Notes: a model not told the origin generated them from the sequence alone. A stretch of 64,000 nt of DNA from Nemophila menziesii (GCA_029959085.1 JARWIR010000042.1:3380544-3444543), one strand, 5' to 3'. Shown: positions 23,076-34,380, numbered from the stretch's first letter. Made by a program: numbers and translations.

Positions 23076-24075
23076 TATAAACTTATATACATGTAAACTG
23101 ATAAATATATTTATTACATATTTATTCAAATTTTGGATTATCCATTAGATTGTTATAAAAAACCACATCCTAACGAATAATCCATTGAATACCTTTATAA
23201 AAATTAAACCCCCATGGGTGAACCATTAGTTCCCATAAAATTTTTTTTATCGAAACGAATATTCATCGGGTTCAGCTAATATTCTAACCATCGTCGTCAT
23301 CCCTACGTGAAGGGATAGAGTGCAACAAAAAACAGTGGTTTTTTGTTCAAATAAAATAGTGGTGTGCACCGTGGTGTTGTTTTTTGTTTGAAAAGAGGGT
23401 GAATTATTTGGGTTGTTGATTCAGACATTATATTTTTTAATTTTATTTGTTTCTGATTATAGGCAGGATTAAAAAACTAGGTGGAAAGAAATCTGGGGCA
23501 CACTCTCGGGATTGCATAAGACCGTCTCTGCTTCTACCAAAAGTAGTCGTTGATTTAATTATTTGAGAAAATCATCATTATTAGACAAATCTAGTTACTT
23601 TGTTCTTGTTATATTTTATCTTTCAATGTCAACATTTAGATTCTGCCAAAATTAAATTATATATGTTGATTTCACTATGATTTTAACCTATTTATAATGA
23701 TATAAATAATTCAACCAGGAAAAGAACATACTCATAAAAGAAGCTCATTTAAAAGTTCTCTTTAGGCATACAAATATCATAGTCGACTCACCACAGGAGG
23801 TAGTGGCTCATAAGACTAGTTTTCTCCAATAAATCATAGCACGGTGTTTCATATTTTGATCAAGAAATAAAAAAATATTAATTTGATAATTAACCAAATT
23901 ATTACATAGCCTATAAATAATGGACAAATAATAACTTCATGATTAACCAGATCATTACATCTCCTAGTAATAATAAAAGCTAAACTGTTTTATAATTTGT
24001 AAATACCCTAAGAATATGTTGCTACAAAATGAAATGATACAAGAACTTCTTTATATATTGTAATCTATTTTACCC
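23076..24075. other. Intergenic, no gene seen
   Basis: AT-rich DNA lies downstream (3') of the small minus-strand gene at 24.1-24.5 kb. Confidence 0.3.
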
Positions 24076-24507
24076 TTATTTGACGTTCTTCATTTGAGTC
24101 TCAACCCATCCTGTAAAAACAAATAGAAAATAGTTTAATTTATCAAAACACAAAATAAAAATAACAATATAAAAAGATAAAGATTAAATACCCGCAGATT
24201 TTTTGCAGTAAGTGATAACTGAATCCAAAACCTCGTTACGTTCTTCATCATTCATTTCAGTATAATAATTGCAATTGTTTGATGGTATCCATGTGGTAAT
24301 TGTAACTTTATCGGATCCTTGTTGTTTCTTACATTTGAGTTTAGAGTTTGACTCACTAAGTTTGAAACATATACACAATTTAACAGGATTTATGGTCACT
24401 GATTTCCATAGGCTTTTGTGATTTTTAGATGTTTCCACATCTATAACACCGACCATGTGAGGCAACGGTGTTATTTTCCGAGAAAACAATCTCTTAGTTG
24501 TAGACAT
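24076..24507 (-). CDS. Small two-exon gene, unknown function (116 residues)
   Basis: Exon 1 (24507-24192) encodes 105 codons plus one base, from ATG 24505-24507. It ends CTGCGG before GTATTT. An 81-bp intron ends TTTTTACAG, and exon 2 (24110-24076) adds GWVETQMKNVK and a TAA. Without splicing the frame stops two codons after the junction. The protein is basic at its start (STTKRLFSRKITPLPHMVGV), rich in Lys, Asn and Ser, and has an acidic helix-like stretch (TEMNDEERNEVLDSVITYCK). No signal peptide or membrane segment is evident. A good TATA-like motif (TATATATAAG) lies about 140 bp upstream of the ATG. I do not recognise the family. The clean intron and TATA support a real gene, but it could be an orphan or a remnant. 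Confidence 0.5.
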
Positions 24508-25790
24508 CCAAAAATTGAAACTTTCAGAGGTAAGGAAATTTTATAAGAATTGAAAAAGATGAAAAAAATTATATTTCTAAATGATAGTTATATTTGACAA
24601 CAAAGAGATACAAATATGAGGAATTTGATAGATGAAATAACTTATATATACAATATATGTTTGACCAATACTTCATATGTTGACTCAATGTGAACTAAGA
24701 TTTCTTTGATTAAGATTTTTTTTGGTTCAACATTATTAATTGACCGATTAAGAAAAAACCTATACTAAAAATTAAGATATTACAAAAAAATTTGCAATAG
24801 CAAATATGGTTGTTTTCTAATATTATTAGACTAACGGGAAAGTCATATTAGTCTTTACTAAAAAACCGGTCAACAGTCTTCACTAAATAAAGGAAATCAT
24901 TTTGACTAGACTCAAATAGAAAATTCTTTTATTATAAGTATATAACTAGATATGACACGTGTTTTTAAGGCACTACGTTAATTAGAAATAAAAATTTTAA
25001 TTACAAAATAATAAAGAGAGGTCGATGACATGATTGAACCAATATTAAATTCTACAAAGTAATATCTATTATTCTTTGGTGCAATTATTGATGACAATGA
25101 AACTTTTACATATAATAAAAAAATTGAGGATGCTCAAATCTTTAAGTAATATATGAAGAACATATAAATCTAAGGAACTATCTTAAACCACCACACTTTG
25201 CATTTGATCCTATACTTTCCCAAGTATAATCCTAGAGACATGGAAATCCAAGGAATCGGGCTTGAAAGTCCACGACTACATGTAACATTTTGGAACATGG
25301 ATATAATTTTTCTATTTTAGATAACATGAAACATGTCAAGAGTTGCATTAAAGCTAGGACTTAAGTTAAAGACCAAGAAAATAAAAAAGGACCAATTTTT
25401 TGCGTTTGTTCTCGTAAATGAAATTGATTAGCTCATTTGATGAATATAATGAATCGATATCCTCAATCTTAACATGAATATACTCGTTATATTTTTATCG
25501 TTGATATAACAGTCCTCCACAACGTTATTACTAAGTAACAAAACATCTCTACATAATTGCGTTAAAGAAAATTAGTATATATTTAAATATGATACACATT
25601 AATTTTTAATTTATGATAATTTTTACCATGTGACTGAGATTCCATCTAGCCAAGCGTTCACCTTTTAGCTATATGTAAATTCTTATTGACATAATTATCT
25701 TCCATATCTCACAACAAACCTCCCGCACCTTCTAGTCCTGTATTTTTAACAAAAAAAACTCTCATCTGTATTAAACTTATACACACTATT
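24508..25790. other. Intergenic, AT-rich, no gene seen
   Basis: It contains the probable promoter of the 24.1-24.5 kb gene (minus strand) at its left edge. Nothing else was recognised. Confidence 0.3.
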
Positions 25791-25799
25791 AGGCTTGCA

Positions 25800-27850
25800 C
25801 CAACCAATCTATTGCAAAAAAAACTCTTGTTCTTTATTGAGACACCCGGTTGCGAAAACTATGCTCTAAGATACTCTGAAACTAAATTTTTTGCTTTTTT
25901 GATAATCACTTCCGTTCGAGAAAACAATGTACTGTTGAAGATCATAGTGCTTCTCACGTTCCAAATAAAATCAATTAAACCCCCGAAGAAAACATTCCAA
26001 GTCAAACCTACATGCAACCCTTTTATAGATAAATTGTTGTTCCACGAGCTAGAAACATCCAACTGCTCCCTATCATTAAACACATGTTGCTACTGCCGTA
26101 AAATTGCACCTCGGAGATAAAGCAGTTGCGTTTGGCTGCTCATAGGTCCCTGCTAGGGGTGGAAAACAGATCCAAATTATCGACTCATGATCCGAAAATT
26201 CCGATTTCGTAACAGATTTTTAATATTCTGAAATTACGATTTTTCCAAAAAATTTGGATCATAATTAGAACTACATAAAAATTTTCGAAATTTCCGATTT
26301 TCCAATCCTATTTTTATTTCCTATTTTTATTTTTATTTTTATTTTACATTTCAAAAAATAAATAAATAATATATTTTAAAATAAAAAAAAAGTATACAAC
26401 CGAAAACCTTACAAAATTTCGGAATAAAAATAGAAAAGAAAAAGTAAACATGGAAAAATAATGAAATCTATTTTTATATTTGAAGAAGAAAACAAATGAA
26501 ATATGATAAAATCTAAAACCCATCTCTTTACACTCGCATTGGAAAAGAAAAACAAAAAGTTTTTTCTTTAGACTCACCTTTCCACACCCACACTAAGTTG
26601 TTCTCCTTGGTCTTAGGCTGAGTTAAACAGAACCCCAATTCGGGCGAAAAGCTAAAATTGAGGTTTGACTACTTAAATAATATACTCCAATAGCATCAAC
26701 ACAATATAAAACCCTAATTGTATACATAAATTTTTTACTCAACTTTAGCCAGATCTATTGAAGAATATACCTATAGCTACATTGTTTTTCTTTTTTTCTT
26801 ATTTTGTTTTAGGTGTAAAGGACTATAACTTGTTTTTTGTATTTTTCTATTTACTTAATAATTTAAATCTTAGTTGTTTTTTTAATCTTTTTTCTTTACA
26901 TTTTGTTTGATATGTTTTTCGTTCCATGGCAACCTCTATTTTTTTTATAAATTCACTTTAAATTAAATGCTTTATATTTTTTAAATTTTATTTTATTATC
27001 GTTAGCCTTATTTTTTAGATTTATTTTACACATATATTTTTTAAAATCATAAAAAAAATTAAAAAATAATAAGTATAATTTAAATATAAAAAGAATTTAA
27101 CCATTTTTGTAAAATATATACATAAATAAACTTCACAAAATTTAGAAAATCAAATAATTAATTAGTCATAGAATTTTGTTTAAAAATAAAGTTAAATTAT
27201 AGATTTTTGAAATTGGGGAGGTGAAATAGGAAAACGGTTGGAGCAAAATTATTGTAAGGATTTAAAACTTAGACAGAATGAAGGTTTGACCCCCAATTGT
27301 AAGGAAACAAATGAAGAGCTGTTGGACTTAGCCTGTATTTTTTGAATTGTTTTACAATAAATATCCATTTTATTTCCTAACATAACAATTAATAATTTTA
27401 AGATAAATAATTTTAAAATTTTCCAATTTCTAATCCATAAATTCCACAATTTTTGAATCAGAAGTTTTGAAATATCCGTACCGAAATTTATGAGTTTCCG
27501 TCAAATTCCGAAATTCCAAATTCGGCTGATTTTTTGCTTGTTCTGAAATTTTGGATCCGAATTGAAAAGGAACAAATCTATTCTGAAAAAAATCAGAAAT
27601 TTTCTGAAAAACCCTTTTTCAGATTTGTTCGTTCCGATTTCCGCCTCCAGTCCATGCTGATAACCTGCTGTCGCGATGTTGTACATGCTGCCATTTACCG
27701 AATTCTACTGCTCCATGGATTCTGCCACTAACTGTTGGTGCAAATTCGTGTCTCTCTCAAGGACATGAAGCCATCGCTGCGGAAAACTTACTGATGTTCT
27801 ATTGTTGAGTACAACTCCGTCTAGATTTGAATAAATATTCTGCCCTTGAT
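25800..27850 (-). pseudogene. LINE (L1-type) 3'-region remnant, split by a hAT-type element
   Basis: The minus-strand frame 26083-25859 contains LTWNVFFGGLIDFIWNVRST followed by MIFNSTLFSRTEV. This matches the W...W..RN..F signature between the RT zinc-binding region and RNase H of plant L1 elements. The flanking piece 27650-27850 has degraded LINE-like sequence, and the two pieces join if the insertion at 26154-27649 is removed. No intact RT domain is present. Confidence 0.5.
26154..27649. mobile_element. Non-autonomous hAT-type element, ~1.5 kb
   Basis: The left end is TAGGGGTGGAAAACAGATCC; the right end reverse-complemented is TGGAGGCGGAAATCGGAACG, similar at many positions. The flanks are GTCCCTGC (26146-26153) and GTCCATGC (27650-27657), an 8-bp duplication with one mismatch, as expected of an older hAT insertion. 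The interior is AT-rich with no transposase. Confidence 0.6.
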
Positions 27851-28533
27851 CATTAACATCTGCTGCATAGAGAGCCTACTAAGAGCCCTAAAAGAGCACT
27901 ATACTATTACAAATAACACTTTTGCCCCTAATACCTTTTCTTCAAAAAATGTTTTATCTCATTCTAAGCTTCATAGCCTTTTTGTACAACACTTTTCTCC
28001 AAACTCGGTTTTGACCTCCATAACTTTCAATAGTTTGAGTTTTGTCCCTGCTTTCTTTTAATTTAGAATCACTCAGTACCATCCAAACTTAATTAAACAC
28101 TATAAAACTGCATATTACATCCCATCTTTAAGCACATATTTTATCATTAAGTCCCACAAAAACACAAATTGCACTTTAGTCCCTACAACACTAAAACTTA
28201 ACCAAACTGCATCAAGAATCTTCAAATTCGCCAAATTATCTTATTCATTCATTTCATTCATTTCATTCATCCTCACAACTCTTCAAACATCTCTAAACAT
28301 ATTTATTTCCACCATATAATTTTTTTTGCAGAGTTTACTTGGGGGTAAATTGTCATTTCTATGTGAAGGATTTAAATACCAATCAAACCCGTTTATTTTA
28401 TCTCTTTTATTTAATTCCACGTAAAGTGACATGTGTGAAAGATATATAGCATTACTCATTAACTTATCAAAGCTTTGTAAAAAGTAGTGGGGATATTTAT
28501 AATATTATAGGACATAACAGATGAAGAGTCCAA

Positions 28534-28536
<3 letters not shown>
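27851..28536. other. Intergenic, no gene recognised
   Basis: It includes a short imperfect cattcattt repeat near 28240-28270. The 71-residue frame at 27846-28061 has no recognisable features. Confidence 0.3.

Positions 28537-28604
<68 letters not shown>
28537..28604. repeat. (GA)34 microsatellite
   Basis: An uninterrupted GA dinucleotide run of 68 bases. Confidence 0.98.
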
Positions 28605-28606
<2 letters not shown>

Positions 28607-28902
28607 CACTAAGGGCCAAATAAAGAACATATTTAGACAAAGAAAACAAAGGGCATGGATTCAATCACACACTATAGCCACTCTGGAAGGCTCTATTTAG
28701 CAAAAACAACCAAATTTATCAACACCAATATTTAACAATTTCATTTTTTTTCTTTTTCTTAGTGCAAAGTACAAAATACTAGAGATAAAATAAATGTCTA
28801 TGCCTTTTTTTCCCGTCAGGGTCCAGAGCTAAGTAGAGAAAACTGAATTTGAGTACCATTTCTTTTGTGATATCATAATCATATCATATCCTAATATTAA
28901 TC

Positions 28903-29206
28903 TTAATATTGGAGAATAAGCCTTGAAAAACATTTGTAATTCATAGTCTCAGTTCTGACATAAGTGAGACCACGTGGAGGTTGAGTAGTTGTCGTAGTGG
29001 TGGTTGAATCACCACACTTCCATTTCATACTCCTTACACCACCAACTTTCATGGAGGGTCTTGCCATATACACATTAGGGTTAATAATTCCTCCTCCTCT
29101 TCTATAAGCATAAGAAGAAGATACACTCCTTCCAAAAGACGGATATACCCTATGTGCACCACGACCCCATGCTAGTGTTGGTACCGCTATACATTTTTGC
29201 TAGCAG
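28903..29206 (-). CDS. Possible small basic protein or terminal exon, unknown
   Basis: An open minus-strand frame of about 100 codons ends at TAA 28903-28905. It includes SYAYRRGGGIINPNVYMARP, SMKVGGVRSMKWKCGDS, a run of seven Thr and QPPRGLTYVRTETMNYKCFS. No ATG opens it near 29206; a possible acceptor (ctgctag) lies just upstream at about 29208, so it may be the last exon of a larger gene. The composition, rich in G, R, S and T, is unlike the surrounding AT-rich noise. No domain recognised. Confidence 0.3.
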
Positions 29207-29718
29207 ATGTGAGGTCATATTCTTTTCAAATGGGTGAACAAACATGCTCAAGACTTTGATAATTTTCATGTAAACTCACTCCCCTATAAAATAAGATTTA
29301 GAATCTTCCTTTTCTATACAATATTATGCCTAGATCGATGCATGTACTTTGCATACAAAAATTGCACATAAATTGAAATTGAAGAAATAACACTTTTTTT
29401 ATTTAATGAAATACATAAATTTATTCATTAATCTATTTTATTAAATTCAAATGTTTTATTTACCCTTTTTTCCGGATGAACTAAAAATGGATATGAGAGT
29501 CAATTGCGTATACAATTACACCCGACTCTACTTTTTAGCTCGGCCATACCTTTCTACCGGAAAAGAAACATCTTCCTTTGATAAATATCATGTCCAAACA
29601 CTCGAGTTGCGTCTGATCACTAAGTACATGTCATTTCTCAGCAAGAAATCGTCATTGCGTCCAAAAATGATATATTATGCTAGAATCTTTTTGTAGATTT
29701 CAGTTGATGTTTTAAGTA

Positions 29719-29900
29719 TTTTTTTTTTTACATCGGTGATGTGGGATTGCTTGCGCGCACCACGACTAATCCCACGGGGATATACACACCTCCCTATGTA
29801 TATTCCCAGGTAAATCAGAACTAGGTTAACCATGTCATGGAGGGGTTCGAGCCTTGTACCCGTGTTTTGTTAGGAAGGCTTTCATCCAATGCCACCAAAT
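29719..29900 (-). mobile_element. tRNA-derived SINE-like element
   Basis: On the minus strand the segment has an A-box-like start (TGGCATTGGATG), a B-box-like GGCTCGAACCC, and a 3' region CCGTGGGATTAGTCGTGGTG of the kind seen in widespread plant SINEs, followed by an A-run (T-run at 29719-29729 on the plus strand). A flanking duplication was not resolved. Confidence 0.5.
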
Positions 29901-31221
29901 GAAAATCATGAACATAAATATAAAAGAAATTGATCCTTTATCATATACAGATTGATCGATATTAACACCGGGATTGAGAATACACTTACATTATTGAGAA
30001 AATGCTACTTAGGGTCTTGAACACACACACACCCTTTCTCAATCCAAACCCCTCTTTCCTTCTCTTCTTACTAAAGACCTCAAAAAGAATTTAACACATG
30101 AGACCTAATATCCCAATTACATTACTACCCTCTTTTGTTTTCCCCTATATATACTAAAAATAACATTTCTGAAATAGAAAACAAAATCCTAGAAACCTCA
30201 CTGATTCTCTCTCCTCTCAACAGCCACTGACACCACCACCAATCTCACATATATTCTCTCTCCTCTCAACAACCACCACCTGCATCCTCCATGGACACCC
30301 CACAAACACCGCACCAGAAGCTAAACAACCACACGAACACCATAACACCACAACCACCACTTCTTCACTGCAAATCCTGTGAAGCACCACCACCTGCCAT
30401 GGACGAGCGAATCTGCTCGAGCACCACCGCAACATCTTAAAACCCGAAGAAGGCAGCCATGGCAACTCCGATGAAGAAGAAACCACCAGTATCCACCAGT
30501 CTCCTCGAACGGCTTCACTGCAAATCCGTTCTGGGTTGCAGCGCTTTCGAGCTTTCGATACCGAGATCCAGCGGCGAGCACCACCACTGATGCTGCTTTT
30601 CTTCTTCTTCAAGCCTCTTCATTTGTGCTTCTTCTACCTCGCGAATGGAAATGCAGCGCTTGTTCTCCATTAAAGCTCCACTATTCATCGAAGAAGGATC
30701 TCAGATCGGCTTCTTACGGCGAAGCTGCACATTTGCTCCGGCATGGTGTTGGTTTCGTTGTTTTGTTAGGTCAGTGGTGGCGAGAAGAAGGGTGCTCACG
30801 ATTTGAAGACTGTGTGGTGCTCACGATTTGAAGAAGGGTGCTCATTCACTCAGGCGAAGTTGTTTTGTTAGGTCACTCCGATGTGGTGCTCACGATTTGA
30901 AGACTGTCTTCGCTTGCTGGTGCTTCGGTGGTGGTGGTTCTCGGTGGTGGTGGTGTTACGTGGGTGTTACGGTTTTGGTTTCCATGGCTGCTCCGGTTTT
31001 GCTGGAAGAAGAAGACGGTTTTGGTTTCCGCCGAAGAAGAAAGTTAGGTTTTTTTCTTTTTTCAGATCTAAATCTGGTTTGACCATATCTGGTCAAACAA
31101 AAAAGTAGCTAGTTTAATTTATTATTTTTAATTGTATATTGATTTGTAATTTATTTAAAAATGTGTAATAAAGATGAATAAAGATTTTTTTTGACTATTT
31201 ATGCTTTGTTTTTTAATAATA

Positions 31222-31470
31222 CTCATCAATATGGCTGATTACTCATCAAATTGACGGAGTACTCATCAAATTTACGGAGTACTCATCAAATTTATCAGAG
31301 TACTCATCAAAATTATCTGCAGTACTCATCAAAATTTTCCGGAGTACTCATCAAAATATATAGAGTACTCATTAAATTATATAGAGTACTCATTAAAATA
31401 TATAGAGTACTCAACATATTTATAGAGTACTCTATTTTTTTCCGATACTCATCAAATTTAGCTGATACTC
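31222..31470. repeat. Minisatellite, ~20-24 bp unit
   Basis: Around ten tandem variants of gagtactcatcaaatttac, modal length 21, lie inside the MULE-like element. The last units degrade to actcattaaaatatatagag. Confidence 0.9.
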
Positions 31471-31489
31471 TATGTTTTTCCGGTGACCG

Positions 31490-31620
31490 GTGACTGGTGG
31501 TCGGAGGTCGATGGTCGGTGGTCGGAGGTCGGAAGTTGGTGGTTGGTGGTTGGAGGTCGGAGGTCGGAGGTCGGAGGTCGGTGGTAGGTGGTCGGAGGTA
31601 GGTGGGCAGTGGTAGGTAGT
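31490..31620. repeat. GGTCGGAG-type short tandem repeat
   Basis: Imperfect reiterations of ggaggtc and ggtggtc occur next to the minisatellite. The corresponding place in the 49-kb element holds a shorter related G-rich block (plus strand 49495-49545, reverse-complemented). Confidence 0.85.
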
Positions 31621-31841
31621 GGAGAGAGAAACAATGACATCACACTTTTTTGTCTTTTAGTGTTAGTAAGGGTAGGAAAGACAATTGTCAAAACAGAGGT
31701 CTCTCATAAGAAGGAATCTCTGGACCATACTCTATAGAGAAGAATCTTTGTCTTCAAGACCCTATGTATAATTCACCCTACATTATTTCCGGTTATAATT
31801 TCAATTGCAAAGCTTATGTAGTCTAGGGAAAAATTGTTTTT

Positions 31842-32206
31842 TTACCATAAAACACCCGTTGAAAACTTGATATCTGTTGCAACTCCTATGAAAATGTAAC
31901 AAATTAAATCATTAAAATTTACAAAATAGTCAAAAAAGCAAAATAGATCGTAACCAAATATAAATCCTTACCTGTAACAAAATGTGATTTAAAAGTAGAG
32001 CCCTCAACGTTATTCATGGTAGGTGAGAGTCCAAAGAGTGAATTTTGTAGAAGAGATGGTGAATGTGATGTGGTGGCAAGTGGTTTCACAGCAGTGGGAC
32101 TGCTAAATAGCGATACTCCACAACTTTTAGATGATGGAACCACACCAGAAACTTTCGACGTTGTACTTGTACGTTCACCACAACAAAATTGTATCGTCTC
32201 CGCCAT
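31842..32206 (-). CDS. Possible small two-exon gene, unknown (92 residues)
   Basis: Exon 1 (32206-31972) starts at ATG 32204-32206 and ends ACAG before GTAAGG, a near-ideal donor. After an 86-bp intron ending TTTTCATAG, exon 2 (31885-31842) adds VATDIKFSTGVLW and a TAA. The predicted protein is Ser/Thr rich (AETIQFCCGERTSTTSKVSG, then SPSLLQNSLFGLSP), somewhat like a plastid transit peptide, but no mature domain is recognised. A TATAAAAG motif lies ~30 bp upstream of the ATG. A further potential donor overlaps the stop, so the true gene may have continued and been cut by later insertions; a MULE-like element ends 64 bp downstream. Confidence 0.4.
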
Positions 32207-32551
32207 TTATCATTCACATATACCTCTTTTATAACATATCATTGTCCATTGAGCTGTATATTGATTCTAACCTAATAAGCAAAGAGAGATAATACCTGGA
32301 ATACTAAGTTCAGGTCGTATCCATAGAACAATCCAGCAGATGCATCACTACATAACCCAATAATCCACGTTGAAACTGATCCGAGAAGAAATAGGTATTT
32401 AAGAGACGTGAGGTTAATGAGTTTGGCTTTGGGTTCGAGAGAGAAAACTGGCTTTGGCTTTGGGTTCAATCTTTTCAAATAATATGTCCAAAATTGCAAA
32501 CACTTTGCATGATCATGGAGATGAAACGAGATTACTACCTGAAACCAAATA
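32207..32551. other. Upstream region with a 97-residue minus-strand frame, uncertain
   Basis: The frame 32565-32272 contains a duplicated motif (LNPKPKPVFSLEPKAK) and a possible splice donor (TTCCAG before GTATTA). It could be an upstream exon or the 5' UTR of the small gene at 31842-32206. I cannot decide. Confidence 0.25.
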
Positions 32552-33130
32552 CTCCCTCCATCCATTTTTATTTGTACTTCTTTCTAAAAAAAAGGTGTCC
32601 AACAATATTTTTTTTGCATACATAAGAGGCTTAAAAGCTGTTAAGAAAAAACGAAATTACAAAGAACAAATTGTCCTTATTGAGATTCTAGTACAACTCT
32701 AGCCGTTGCACAACCACTCCTATCACTCGTAATAAAATTCCACAGATAATCAGGAGGATCTATAAAATCCATAGGTTGCATACACATACTAGCTCTTTCC
32801 TTCTCTAATCTGTCAGCACGTCGGTTTGTTTCGCGCTAGTGAAGGGCAGTGGGAACTCAAGTAGTCGATGCGTCTCAATCGCTCAGGAATGCTGGACAAT
32901 ATTACACGATTGCCCGGTGTCCAACAATATTTGTCTTTTTACATTATCAAGACATCTTTTCTCCTAATTTTCCAATATCACCCCTAATTAATTAGTTAAA
33001 GAGATTATGCAATAAATGACCTTATATTTAATGAATAAGGGCAATATAATAAAGAAGGTATATTTAATGTCGTTTTTAATCTTTGTGCCACAACCTAGAT
33101 GAAAGTCATCTTTATTGTAAATGTTGTCTT
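32552..33130. mobile_element. Stowaway-like MITE fragment interrupted by a LINE tail
   Basis: The left terminus CTCCCTCCATCCATTTTTAT, preceded by TA, is typical of Stowaway MITEs. The sequence is interrupted at 32611-32915 by a LINE end and resumes after it. The right terminal repeat was not recognised, so the right boundary is approximate. Confidence 0.4.
32611..32915 (-). mobile_element. 5'-truncated LINE insertion with 17-bp target duplication
   Basis: The flanks are identical: GGTGTCCAACAATATTT at 32594-32610 and 32916-32932. On the minus strand the insert ends in an A-run next to the duplication, as in target-primed reverse transcription. Its frame encodes the C-terminal end of an L1-type RNase H region: RETNRRADRLEKERASMC, then MDFIDPPDYLWNFI, with a stop at 32677-32679. 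Only the last ~300 bp were inserted. Confidence 0.8.
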
Positions 33131-34330
33131 TCTCACCATTTCAATAATTTGAATGATTCAAGAAAAAAAGTTGATTAATGCATACTAATACTAACATCAA
33201 AAAGCATGTTAACAAAAGAAAATTCATTCTCTATCTCAAGCTAAGCACATCTTATCCAAGATAAACACATGCTTGAGAATTCCATTTATAACTCAAATCA
33301 CCCATTATCATAATTCATTTCTTTTCACCTAACTATCCCTTATGCATGACAATAAGGCAATACTCATGGAGCAGCAGTGTAAATATAGTTGTCTCTTTCA
33401 AATGAGACACCATTTTAAGTGTTCAAGAATTCAAAAGCATAAAATACATACATTGATATTATTAAGTACATCAACCATCTTTTTAGTATCCGAACAACCA
33501 TCTTGAATACTTTGCATGATAACACTGTTATGGAGAACATGAAATGGAAAACACTCAACTTCAGAACAAAACCTTCCAACAACTTATAATATCTTCAAAC
33601 ACTAACAAACCTAAGGAACCCTGAATATAGCATATTACACATATTACATCTAGTTAAACTCATCATTAAATAGTCCAAACATCCTTTTTTATGTTTATTA
33701 CATTCAAACTTACAATTTACAAAATTAAAAAAAAAAGATATTTTCTCAGGTCATTAGGACTTTAGTAATCATCTTAAGCTTAGGATTTTAGTTGTCATTT
33801 CTCTTTCAACCCATCGGAAAATCCTTCAAATCCATTGCAAACATATTTTCAACTTTCCCAAATTAATATCTCCACCGCCCCAATTCTAATCTATCACATA
33901 AAAACAACTATATAAACATAGATCAAAAGCATTGCTAGTTGTAGATCCATCAGTATTACAAACATAAGCAAAAAAGATTTATAAATGAATAATTATGATA
34001 GAACAAGAATTTTGCTTCATTTCTCAAACTCCGTCATATTGATAGTAACATAAATAATTAATATCGGGTTTAAATAAGGAATTTAGCAGTGGGGAGTGGT
34101 GATAGTTATCATTGTGCATTGAGCGGAGATGCGTGGATGTTGTGTTCACTGGGTGTATGAAGCTCTATGAATCTGTCCATAATTTTTTACCTCAATTGCC
34201 TCAAAATTCATGTAACAACGTCACAAAAACTACGATTATTTAAAGTATCATTATATAGCTTCTCAGCACATGATATGGCCCGTTTAATGAAATCAATTAA
34301 ATTGAAACTCAACAAAAAAAACCTCGACAC
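33131..34330. other. Intergenic, AT-rich, no gene seen
   Basis: No domain, RNA or repeat recognised. Confidence 0.35.
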
Positions 34331-34380
34331 TCCAATTTTAAAAACTTATATCTTATTAAACCTTAAACGTTAAACGTTAA
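34331..34380. repeat. Left part of a telomere-like degenerate tract
   Basis: The motif ccttaaacgttaaacgttaa precedes the copia insertion, and the same kind of sequence continues after it (39148-39330). Removing the element rejoins them through the duplicated GTTAA. Confidence 0.5.

Larger units (their letters stand above)
29996..31778 (+). mobile_element. Non-autonomous MULE-like element, family member 1 (1783 bp)
   Basis: It is flanked by a perfect 9-bp duplication TACATTATT (29987-29995 and 31779-31787), the Mutator-superfamily target length. The left end is GAGAAAATGCTACTTAGGGT; the right end reverse-complemented is GGGTGAATTATACATAGGGT; both continue CTTGA. Inside, in order: a promoter-like CTATATATACTAAA (30145-30158), a CT-rich leader, a GC-rich exon-like block (30250-31080), a ~21-bp minisatellite (31222-31470) and a GTCGG-rich array (31490-31620). 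There is no transposase. It shares its layout and left ~200 bp with 49246-50636 (inverted relative to it). The reading frames inside are proline, arginine or tryptophan rich and show no known domain. Confidence 0.8.

Noticed and set aside
26344..26577. 77-residue Phe-rich minus frame
   Set aside because: Low-complexity AT-rich interior of the hAT-type element.
30217..31108. Several frames rich in Trp, Cys, Arg or Pro
   Set aside because: Overlapping frames on both strands in the GC-rich block of the MULE-like element; no domain and no consistent frame between family members.
31470..31691. Pro/Thr/His repeat frame
   Set aside because: Generated by the GGTCGG-type simple repeat.
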